Assembly: GCA_001800945.1 (NCBI GenBank)
Contig: MGWJ01000020.1
Location: 1 to 8,645, forward strand
Source of the DNA: Flavobacteria bacterium RIFCSPLOWO2_12_FULL_31_7
Lineage (GTDB): Bacteria; Bacteroidota; Bacteroidia; Flavobacteriales; Flavobacteriaceae
Length of the DNA: 8,645 nt
Direction: 5' to 3'
The notes under the pieces are model-generated. The model did no database searches, had not been told where the DNA came from, and saw only the letters and a program-made list of their open reading frames with translations. Positions 1 through 5,362 of this stretch are shown here, piece after piece. The number at the start of each line of letters is the position of its first letter. Position 1 is the first letter of the stretch. A program made the position numbers and the translations under genes.

Positions 1-519
1 AATTTTATCATTATTTAGTTTTAAGAAATAATAATCTTCCAATAAGAATAAATTATTTAAATTAAAGATTGCTAACTTAGATGTTTTATTATTACTTATC
101 CAAACATTATTTTCATCTGAATCAGATATTATAAATTTTTCCAAGTAATTTGAAATATTCTCAATGGAATCGGTAATGTCCCATATATTACCCGAATAAT
201 TTAATTTTAAAATGTTTTCCTCAATTTTTTTATCTTTTAAGACATATAATGTAAGTCCTGTTGCAGGATTTTGCATACCAACTAAAGGTATGTTCTTTTT
301 ATATTTATCATAATAATACCAACCTCTTACAGAAAAAACACCTAAATGATCCTCAGCCATTTGGTACTTTTTTAAGTATATAGTGATTTCATATTTATCA
401 TCAATTCTACCCGTAAACATTTTATCAGTAGTAGAGATTTTTTCCAATGAAATGTTTTTGTTTTGTGCAAAACAGTTTAAGGTAAGAAATAAAAAAAGAA
501 ATAAAATATTTTTCATCAT
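1..519 (-). CDS. Secreted protein of unknown function, partial (C-terminus beyond the left edge)
   Basis: An open minus-strand frame of 173 codons runs from the ATG at 519 to the left edge without a stop. It begins MMKN followed by a run of Leu, Phe and Ile and then NCFAQ. This is a typical flavobacterial signal peptide, probably cut by signal peptidase I after FAQ (about residue 19). The Cys in LNC is not in a good lipobox because Asn precedes it. The mature part contains FTGRIDDKYEITIYL near residues 35-49 and GWYYYDKYKKNIPLVG near 66-81. That pattern of a short G-x-I strand followed by a tyrosine-rich strand resembles small beta-rich Bacteroidetes secreted proteins of unknown function, but I cannot name a family. 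The gene starts 6 bp after the yicC stop, so the two are probably co-transcribed. A second ATG at 516 is an equally possible start. The existence of the gene is well supported; its function is unknown. Confidence 0.8.
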   Translation of the reverse strand, partial: MMKNILFLFLFLTLNCFAQNKNISLEKISTTDKMFTGRIDDKYEITIYLKKYQMAEDHLGVFSVRGWYYYDKYKKNIPLVGMQNPATGLTLYVLKDKKIEENILKLNYSGNIWDITDSIENISNYLEKFIISDSDENNVWISNNKTSKLAIFNLNNLFLLEDYYFLKLNNDKI

Positions 520-525
520 TGAAGT

Positions 526-1386
526 TTATAACACATTCAATACTTGCTCTTTAGTTTTTTCTAATTCGTCTTTCATCATAACCACCAATTTTTGCATTTC
601 TGCATGGTTTGATTTGGAACCCATGGTATTGATTTCTCTACCCATTTCTTGTGTGATGAATCCTAACTTTCTTCCGTTAGCTTCACTTCCATTTAAAGTT
701 TGCAAGAAATAATCTAAATGATTTGTTAAACGAACTTTTTCCTCGGTAATATCTAATTTTTCTAAGTAATAAATCAATTCTTGTTCGAAACGATTCGTAT
801 CTACATTCACTTTTAATTCCTCAATAGCCGTTTGCAAACGTTCTTTAATAGCCGCTACTCTTTCAGGATCTAAAGCTAAAGCTTGATTCATGTAACTTCT
901 AATATTTTCAATACGTAAAATGAATTCTTTTTCTAATGACGCACCTTCAGAAATTCGGAATGACACCATATTCTGAATGGCTTCATCAATTACCGTTTGA
1001 ATTTGTTTCCATTCGTTTTCGTCAATTTCTTCACGCTCGGTTTTCATGGTATCTGGCATTCGAACTGCCATTTTCATTAATTCCGTTTCATCAGCATCTG
1101 GTAAAATAGCTTTCATTTGAGCAATATAAGCCTTTACGATTGGCGCATTTATTTTAGACGATGTTTCTTCTCCAGTTACTTCAACAAATAAAGAAAAATC
1201 AACTTTTCCTCTTTCTAATTTTTGTGCTAGAAGGTTTCTTAAAGCTAATTCGTTTTCTCTGTAAACAGAAGGCATTCTTGTATTTAAATCAAGTCCTTTA
1301 CTGTTTAAAGATTTCACTTCTACTGTTATTTTTTTGGTTGATAATTGCAAACTTGCTTTACCAAAACCGGTCATTGATAATATCAT
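526..1386 (-). CDS. yicC: YicC/YloC family endoribonuclease
   Basis: This 286-residue protein matches the usual YicC length of about 290. The N-terminal YicC-like domain opens with the family signature SMTGFG at residues 4-9, followed by VEVKSLNSKGLD at 22-33. The C-terminal DUF1732 region has EQELIYYLEKLDITEE at about 201-216, NHLDYF near 222-227, and GRKLGFITQEMGREIN at about 238-253, followed by the conserved GSKS at 256-259. The end has MKDELEKTKEQVLN, as in other members. YicC proteins are cytosolic endoribonucleases; E. coli YicC is linked to small-RNA turnover. That function is family knowledge, not visible here. The first ATG is the right start because the family begins a few residues before SMTGFG. 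A candidate -7 box lies just upstream. The next gene begins 6 bp downstream and is not gmk, which often follows yicC in other bacteria. Confidence 0.95.
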   Translation of the reverse strand: MILSMTGFGKASLQLSTKKITVEVKSLNSKGLDLNTRMPSVYRENELALRNLLAQKLERGKVDFSLFVEVTGEETSSKINAPIVKAYIAQMKAILPDADETELMKMAVRMPDTMKTEREEIDENEWKQIQTVIDEAIQNMVSFRISEGASLEKEFILRIENIRSYMNQALALDPERVAAIKERLQTAIEELKVNVDTNRFEQELIYYLEKLDITEEKVRLTNHLDYFLQTLNGSEANGRKLGFITQEMGREINTMGSKSNHAEMQKLVVMMKDELEKTKEQVLNVL

Positions 1387-1405
1387 ATATTTTTATAAAA
1401 AAGTG

Positions 1406-1413
1406 TAAAGATA
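1406..1413 (-). promoter_or_regulatory. Candidate -7 box for yicC
   Basis: The minus strand reads TATCTTTA, which matches seven of eight positions of the Bacteroidetes -7 consensus TAnnTTTG. It lies 20 bp before the yicC ATG and would give a very short leader. No TTG is found at the expected -33 spacing, so this is a weak call. Confidence 0.35.
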
Positions 1414-1424
1414 GGTTTTTTTTA

Positions 1425-1512
1425 GTTTTCAGTCACAGTTTTCAATTTTCAGTCTGACTGTAACTAATGAACCTTTTTACTGTGACTGTTTACTGCGACT
1501 GTTTTTATGAAT
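1425..1512. repeat. Intergenic tract of CAGTC-type direct and inverted repeats
   Basis: On the plus strand the tract carries CAGTCACAG at 1430-1438, the perfect palindrome CAGTCTGACTG at 1450-1460, CTGTGACTG at 1480-1488 and CTGCGACTG at 1493-1501. The units at 1430 and 1480 are exact inverted copies 41 bp apart and could form a stem. The units at 1480 and 1493 are tandem copies with a 13-bp period, ACTGTGACTGTTT and ACTGCGACTGTTT. The tract fills most of the gap between the transporter gene and yicC and encodes the last eight codons of the transporter. Its role is unknown. It may be a decayed dispersed repeat, and a transcription-attenuating hairpin is possible, but no U-tract makes that convincing. 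Confidence 0.7.
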
Positions 1513-2376
1513 CACCAAATAAACACCAACAAATATCAATAAAGCTGAAATAATTTTCACCATATTCAAATTGTCTTTTCCTAAACCGATTGCGAAAATC
1601 GTAGCGAAAAAAGGTTGTAAATAAATAAAAACGGCAACCGTTGTAGGCTTTAAATTTCGCATAGAAATTAAGTTCAACAAATAGGTGAAAAATGTAGAAA
1701 AAACGACTACAAAACCAATTTTCAGACTAATATCTAAAGGTATTTCGTTCCAGTTTACAACAGCCAATTCGTTGTAACCAAATGGTAAAACCATAAAAAA
1801 ACCGAATAAATAAATGTATTTCACAAATGTAAATGCATTGTATTTATCCATTAATTTCTTTACGAAAATTAGGTAAAAACCATAAGAAACCGCATTCACA
1901 AAAACCAACAAATTTCCTAAAGTGGCATTAGGTGCGTTGTTTAACGCTTTCCCATACAAAATTAAAGTAATGGTTCCGGCTAATCCTAAAAGTATTCCTA
2001 ATACTTTTTTAGACTGCATTCTTTCTTTCATGATGATTGACGAAAGTATCAATACAATCATTGGCGTGGTTACCATCAAAACGGCTCCCATAATTGGCGA
2101 AGTATAACTTAAACCTTTAAAGAAAGTTAGCATATTAAAAGCGACTCCAAAAAAAGCACAAGCGGCAATTCGGAGAAAATCTTTTGTAACAATTTTTTCT
2201 TTTGGTCCGAGGAAACTAACCAACCAAAATAAGATTGTTGCACCACCAACTCGCAACACAATAAAGCCATAAGCATCAATAAACTTTGGCATAACATCTT
2301 TAGCGATGGTAAATGTCATTCCGTAAATAATCGCCACAATCCAAGCGCAAACTAACGCCCAAGAACGACTATTCAT
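1477..2376 (-). CDS. EamA/DMT-family inner-membrane transporter
   Basis: This 299-residue, strongly hydrophobic protein has about ten predicted membrane segments arranged as two EamA repeats, roughly residues 8-140 and 153-289. Family features include an N-terminal WIVAIIYGMTFTIAK segment, LRVGGATILFW at 41-51, the ending of the first repeat with KER near 117-119 and GILLGLAGTITLIL, and the second-repeat segment TTVAVFIYLQPFFATIFA at 245-262. EamA proteins are drug/metabolite exporters or uptake carriers, and the substrate cannot be read from sequence. The start codon overlaps the end of the upstream ArsC-like gene by 8 bp (ATGAATAG), so the two are likely translationally coupled. The final eight residues, NSRSKQSQ, are encoded by the intergenic CAGTC-type repeat. 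This suggests the stop was reset within the repeat and that the tail is not functionally conserved. Confidence 0.92.
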   Translation of the reverse strand: MNSRSWALVCAWIVAIIYGMTFTIAKDVMPKFIDAYGFIVLRVGGATILFWLVSFLGPKEKIVTKDFLRIAACAFFGVAFNMLTFFKGLSYTSPIMGAVLMVTTPMIVLILSSIIMKERMQSKKVLGILLGLAGTITLILYGKALNNAPNATLGNLLVFVNAVSYGFYLIFVKKLMDKYNAFTFVKYIYLFGFFMVLPFGYNELAVVNWNEIPLDISLKIGFVVVFSTFFTYLLNLISMRNLKPTTVAVFIYLQPFFATIFAIGLGKDNLNMVKIISALLIFVGVYLVIHKNSRSKQSQ

Positions 2377-2725
2377 TACTTAATGCTTTTTGTAATTTTA
2401 AAATATTAGGCTGACTATTTCCAATGAAAATTTCATTCTCTAAAATTACCACTGGTCGACTCAAAAACGTATAATGTTCTAAAATGTAGTTTTTGTAATC
2501 TTCTTCCGTTAAAGTCCTATTTTTTAAACCTTTTTCTTTGTATAACTGGGCTTTTTTACTAAAAAGTGCTTCGTAACTTCCAGAAAGTTGGTGCATGAAC
2601 TCTAGTTCTTCAATTGTAATTGGATTTTGACGAATATCGTGAAATTCTAAATTCGCATTTGAAGGTAAAGACTTAATTATTTTTCGACAAGTATCGCATG
2701 AAGCTAGGTAATATATTTTTCGCAT
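2369..2725 (-). CDS. ArsC/Spx-family thioredoxin-fold protein
   Basis: This 118-residue protein fits the ArsC/Spx family length of about 115-130. Beta-strand 1 leads to the redox motif CDTC at residues 10-13. DIRQNPIT follows at 30-37, matching the family's D-x-x-x-x-P-x-T segment, and LSRPVVI lies at 88-94 with Arg90 and the cis-Pro91 loop. Classical members use the first Cys with glutathione or glutaredoxin to reduce arsenate, while Spx and MgsR members act as redox-sensing regulators. The protein here could be an arsenate-reductase-like oxidoreductase or a Spx-type factor, and the sequence does not decide. No arsR, acr3 or arsB is present, so a role in arsenic resistance is not supported. 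It is the first gene of a unit with the EamA transporter, whose start overlaps its stop. A good -7 box lies about 40 bp upstream. Confidence 0.9.
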   Translation of the reverse strand: MRKIYYLASCDTCRKIIKSLPSNANLEFHDIRQNPITIEELEFMHQLSGSYEALFSKKAQLYKEKGLKNRTLTEEDYKNYILEHYTFLSRPVVILENEIFIGNSQPNILKLQKALSNE

Positions 2726-2763
2726 AAGTGCTGAATTGATTTCAGTATGATAAAATTAAAGTA

Positions 2764-2771
2764 CAAAGGTA
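2764..2771 (-). promoter_or_regulatory. Candidate -7 promoter box for the ArsC-like/EamA unit
   Basis: The minus strand reads TACCTTTG, an exact match to the Bacteroidetes primary-sigma -7 consensus TAnnTTTG. It lies 38 bp before the ArsC-like ATG. No clear TTG is seen 17-23 bp further upstream, so the -33 element is weak or absent. Confidence 0.55.
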
Positions 2772-2793
2772 TGAAAGTTATTTTTTAATTTTT

Positions 2794-2875
2794 GCCACGA
2801 ATTAACGAATTTAAATTCTCAATAATTGTAAAATTCCTTCTCCTATGGCGAATATTCGAATTAAATCGAATTAAA
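2794..2875. repeat. Decayed intergenic repeat with CGAATT motifs
   Basis: The segment starts with GCCACGAATTAACGAATT at 2794-2811. This resembles the GCCACGAATTCACGAATT sequence that I recall as frequent between genes in Flavobacterium; that is recollection, not a search. It continues with the palindrome CGAATATTCG at 2849-2858 and two perfect head-to-tail copies of TCGAATTAAA at 2856-2865 and 2866-2875. It lies between two divergently transcribed genes, downstream of neither, so a terminator role is unlikely. No open frame of note is present. Confidence 0.5.
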
Positions 2876-2932
2876 AATAAAAACCATTCGAGAATTCCTG
2901 GTTTTTCAAAATGTTTTAACTTGATTTTTTTA

Positions 2933-2940
2933 TAAATTTA
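2933..2940 (+). promoter_or_regulatory. Candidate -7 box for the DinB-like gene
   Basis: TAAATTTA matches seven of eight positions of the TAnnTTTG -7 consensus and lies 23 bp before the ATG at 2964. No TTG is present at a good -33 distance, and the nearest, at 2921, is too close. This is a weak call. Confidence 0.3.
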
Positions 2941-2963
2941 CGGAAACAATTTAAAGATTCGTT

Positions 2964-3419
2964 ATGAATACGATTTTCAAATCCATCAAAAGAAGTCGAG
3001 AAATTTATGCTTCTTACATAGAAAACTATACTTTGGAACAATTAAATACTATTCCAGATGGTTTAAGGAATAATTTAATTTGGAATATTGCACACATTAT
3101 TGTTTCGCAACAACGATTAGCATATTTACTTTCTGGAAATGAAACCTTAATTAGTGAAGAATTTACCAATAAATATGTAAACGGAACCATTCCTGATGGA
3201 AACGCAACACAAGAAGAAGTAGATGAAATTAAGCAGTTACTATTCTCAACTATTGAGCAAACCATTTTAGATTATGAAAATGGAAAATTTGATAATTATA
3301 CCGAAACCCAAACCAGAACAGGATTTTTATTAACTAATATTGAAGAAGCCATGCTTTTCAATCATTATCACGAAGGCATTCATTTAGGATTTATGATGAA
3401 AATAAAACGCTTTATTTAA
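2964..3419 (+). CDS. DinB-like (DfsB-type) putative metalloenzyme
   Basis: This 151-residue helical protein has the usual DinB/YfiT-superfamily length. The predicted four-helix bundle carries the expected metal-binding histidine triad: His44 in the WNIAHIIVSQQ helix, and His136 and His140 in HYHEGIHLGF near the C-terminus (an H-x3-H pair). The superfamily includes bacillithiol- or mycothiol-dependent transferases and many uncharacterised damage-induced proteins. Bacillithiol is made by some Bacteroidetes, so a thiol-transferase role is possible but only inferred. The protein is cytosolic, with no signal peptide. The gene is monocistronic, divergent from the ArsC-like gene, and its 3' end overlaps that of the convergent lipoprotein gene by 8 bp. 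It is unrelated to DNA polymerase IV, which shares the name DinB in E. coli. Confidence 0.88.
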   Translation: MNTIFKSIKRSREIYASYIENYTLEQLNTIPDGLRNNLIWNIAHIIVSQQRLAYLLSGNETLISEEFTNKYVNGTIPDGNATQEEVDEIKQLLFSTIEQTILDYENGKFDNYTETQTRTGFLLTNIEEAMLFNHYHEGIHLGFMMKIKRFI

Positions 3420-4152
3420 TTATCAAATATTTATCAATTTCTTGATAAGTTAGAAAAACTTCATAGGAACCTTTTTCGTATGAAGATATTTCGTTGATAT
3501 TGTATAGAAATTTCACACCTTCAATATTAAAAAAAACATTGTTAGTTAAGTAAAATGAACCCGTTTCAAAACAATAACCTTGTTGATTTAATGGAATCCC
3601 ATTATTGACGTTATACTTATCTCTAAATTTAGCTTCTACTAATTTTGCAACCGCTTTTGAATTTAAAAAAATATCATCAATTTTAAGTTGATTTCCGGTT
3701 TGTTTATTAAAAATCAGTGAACGTTTTCCTCCAAAACCTGTCGCATCACCATAAGAAGAAGTATAATTAATTCCAATATTTACAAATTCTTCTGTTTCAT
3801 ATTCGATGTTTGACTCTAATTCAAATTCCCAATTTTTAATTTTGTCTTCAGGTGTTTTGTTTTTTGCGTTTTTGTAGGTTTCCACAAAACCTTTTGTCAA
3901 TTGATTGTAGTTATTGATGGTCATGTTTTGACTGTCAATGAAACTAGAGAGTTCCTTAATATTTTCGAAAATTATTTTATTAATATTTTCGTCATTTTTA
4001 GCTTCCAGAACTTCCATTTTAATATTTGCCGAATTATAACTTGTGGTATAATTTGGACTATATGAGGAATTATATTGTTTACGCTCAAAAACTAATTGTT
4101 GCGAACAACTAGAAAGCAAGAATAAAAAGAGTAAAAGTAATATATTTTTCAT
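3412..4152 (-). CDS. Lipoprotein with a DUF3298/RsiV-like C-terminal domain
   Basis: The 246-residue product starts MKN, followed by a Leu/Phe core and the lipobox LSSC, with Cys16 as the lipidated residue. The residues after Cys (SQQLVFE) lack the early acidic pair of the Bacteroidetes surface-export signal, so a periplasm-facing anchor is the better guess. Residues of about 45-135 resemble the mixed alpha/beta part that precedes DUF3298 in PdaC/RsiV-like proteins (DUF4163). From about 140 the DUF3298 pattern is clear: SLIFNKQTGNQLKIDDIF at 145-162, a helix around LVEAKFRDKY, then FYLTNNVFFN, GVKFLYNINEISSYEKGSYEV at about 212-232 and a final YQEIDKYL. Some family members are anti-sigma factors that bind lysozyme (RsiV), but no sigma factor is nearby, so the role is unknown. 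A terminator separates it from trxB upstream, so it needs its own promoter, which I could not identify. Confidence 0.85.
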   Translation of the reverse strand: MKNILLLLFLFLLSSCSQQLVFERKQYNSSYSPNYTTSYNSANIKMEVLEAKNDENINKIIFENIKELSSFIDSQNMTINNYNQLTKGFVETYKNAKNKTPEDKIKNWEFELESNIEYETEEFVNIGINYTSSYGDATGFGGKRSLIFNKQTGNQLKIDDIFLNSKAVAKLVEAKFRDKYNVNNGIPLNQQGYCFETGSFYLTNNVFFNIEGVKFLYNINEISSYEKGSYEVFLTYQEIDKYLIIK

Positions 4153-4219
4153 TTTAAGTTGTGCAAGATTTTGCTAAAAACTTGTATCAAAAACCGAGCC
4201 AATCAAATGATTATAAACA

Positions 4220-4246
4220 AAAAATCGGGTGTTATACCCGATTTTT
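4220..4246 (-). terminator. Intrinsic terminator downstream of trxB
   Basis: A perfect 11-bp stem (AAAAATCGGGT at 4220-4230 paired with ACCCGATTTTT at 4236-4246) encloses a 5-base loop. In the minus direction the stem is followed by a T-run (TTTTTTG), which makes it a standard terminator 21 bp after the trxB stop. Its A/T arms give near symmetry, so it could also stop plus-strand transcripts. It separates trxB from the lipoprotein gene. Confidence 0.85.
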
Positions 4247-4266
4247 GTATCACTTTTTGATAAAAA

Positions 4267-5214
4267 TTAGTCTTTACTAGCTAAATATCTTTCTGCATCT
4301 AAAGCCGCCATACAACCTGTTCCTGCTGCTGTAATTGCTTGTCTGTAAACATGATCTGCAGCGTCTCCACCAACAAAAACACCTGGAACATTTGTTTTAG
4401 AAGTTCCTGGAACATTCACAATATACCCCGTTTCATCTAAAGTTAAATATTCTGCAAAAATATCTGTGTTAGGTTTGTGACCAATGGCTACGAAAAATCC
4501 AGTTGCTGGAATTTCATGCTCTACATTTGTTGCTGTATTTTTAACTTTTACTGAAGTTACTACTTGTCCGTCTCCTAAAACTTCTACTGTAGAAGTGTTC
4601 ATTAAAATCTCAATATTTTCTGTATTTTGAACACGTTCCGCCATAATCTTAGAAGCTCTAAATTTATCGGTACGAACTAACATCGTTACTTTCTTACATA
4701 ATTTAGATAAATAATGTGCTTCTTCACAAGCACTATCTCCTGCTCCAACGATTACAACTTCTTGGTTTCTATAGAAAAATCCATCACAAACCGCACAAGC
4801 AGAAACTCCACCACCTGTTTGTAAATAATGTTGTTCAGAAGGTAATCCTAAATATTTTGCAGCAGCTCCAGTAGAAATAATTACTGTATCTGCGTGAATT
4901 TCTTTTGTATCGTTAATCCAAACTTTATGTGGTTCTGAACTAAAATCAACTTTTGTTGCCCAACCATCACGAACATCCGTTCCAAAACGTTGTGCTTGAC
5001 TTTGCAATTGCACCATCATTTCTGGACCAGTTACACCATCAGGATAACCTGGAAAATTTTCTACTTCGTTAGTGGTTGTTAATTGTCCACCTGGTTGTGT
5101 TCCTTGATATAAAACTGGATTCATATTAGCTCTAGCTGCATAAATTGCAGCAGTATATCCAGCAGGACCAGAACCTATAATAAGGCATTTTACTTTTTCT
5201 ATTTCGTTTGACAT
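4267..5214 (-). CDS. trxB: Thioredoxin-disulfide reductase
   Basis: This 315-residue protein has the standard low-molecular-weight TrxB length. It carries the FAD-binding motif GSGPAGYTAA at 14-23, PGGQLTTT at 41-48, and ENFPGYP at 52-58. The NADPH domain holds the redox-active CAVCDG, with cysteines at 140 and 143, and the nucleotide motif GAGDSACEEA at 157-166. The C-terminal FAD motif GGDAADHVYRQAITAAGTGCMAA lies at about 282-304. The enzyme moves electrons from NADPH through FAD to thioredoxin in the cytosol and so maintains reduced protein thiols. The E. coli HRRDGFR motif, which contacts the NADPH 2'-phosphate, aligns here with VRTDKFR, so one arginine and the histidine are replaced. 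I believe related flavobacterial enzymes look similar. It appears to be transcribed alone, with a -7 box 24 bp upstream and a terminator downstream. Confidence 0.97.
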   Translation of the reverse strand: MSNEIEKVKCLIIGSGPAGYTAAIYAARANMNPVLYQGTQPGGQLTTTNEVENFPGYPDGVTGPEMMVQLQSQAQRFGTDVRDGWATKVDFSSEPHKVWINDTKEIHADTVIISTGAAAKYLGLPSEQHYLQTGGGVSACAVCDGFFYRNQEVVIVGAGDSACEEAHYLSKLCKKVTMLVRTDKFRASKIMAERVQNTENIEILMNTSTVEVLGDGQVVTSVKVKNTATNVEHEIPATGFFVAIGHKPNTDIFAEYLTLDETGYIVNVPGTSKTNVPGVFVGGDAADHVYRQAITAAGTGCMAALDAERYLASKD

Positions 5215-5237
5215 GGTCGTATTTTTTTAATTTGGAA

Positions 5238-5245
5238 CAAAAATA
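5238..5245 (-). promoter_or_regulatory. Candidate -7 promoter box for trxB
   Basis: The minus strand reads TATTTTTG, an exact match to TAnnTTTG, 23 bp before the trxB ATG. No TTG is present at the -33 spacing. The surrounding sequence is A/T-rich, so a chance match is possible. Confidence 0.45.
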
Positions 5246-5325
5246 TAAAATTCTAATGCTTTTCTTGGTAATAAAAGTTACATTTTTTGTTATTGTGATA
5301 TAAATGTTTCTGATTGCTATTTTTT

Positions 5326-5362
5326 GAAACCTTTAACCTAATTCCTTTAGCCTTTCACCTAT
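5326..5362. repeat. Short imperfect AGG-spaced repeat after the receptor gene
   Basis: In the minus direction the bases after the receptor stop read as AGG triplets separated by A/T-rich spacers: AGGTGAAAGGCTAAAGG, then AATT, then AGGTTAAAGG. The period is roughly 7-9 bp and copies are imperfect. This resembles a decayed short tandem repeat at the start of the receptor-trxB gap. No hairpin is evident. Confidence 0.35.

Noticed and set aside
383..712. Plus-strand open frame across the left genes
   Set aside because: It is antisense to yicC and the secreted protein gene, both well supported, and has no recognisable protein features.
1161..1457. Plus-strand hydrophobic open frame antisense to yicC
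   Set aside because: Its Leu/Phe-rich composition is what an A/T-rich antisense strand gives. It has no promoter and overlaps the conserved yicC N-terminus.
1425..1512. Possible CRISPR-like array
   Set aside because: Units are only 9-13 bp, vary in orientation and lack uniform spacers. No cas genes are present.
1477..2725. Arsenic-resistance operon
   Set aside because: Only an ArsC-like fold is present. There is no arsR, arsB or acr3, and the partner is an EamA transporter of unknown substrate.
3026..3265. Minus-strand open frame inside the DinB-like gene
   Set aside because: It lies wholly within a well-supported gene on the opposite strand and shows no domain or signal.
2964..3419. DNA-repair polymerase suggested by the DinB name
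   Set aside because: The protein is a 151-residue His-triad helical bundle, not a Y-family polymerase.
4153..4219. Promoter for the lipoprotein gene
   Set aside because: One is expected after the terminator, but no TAnnTTTG match with acceptable placement is visible, so none is called.
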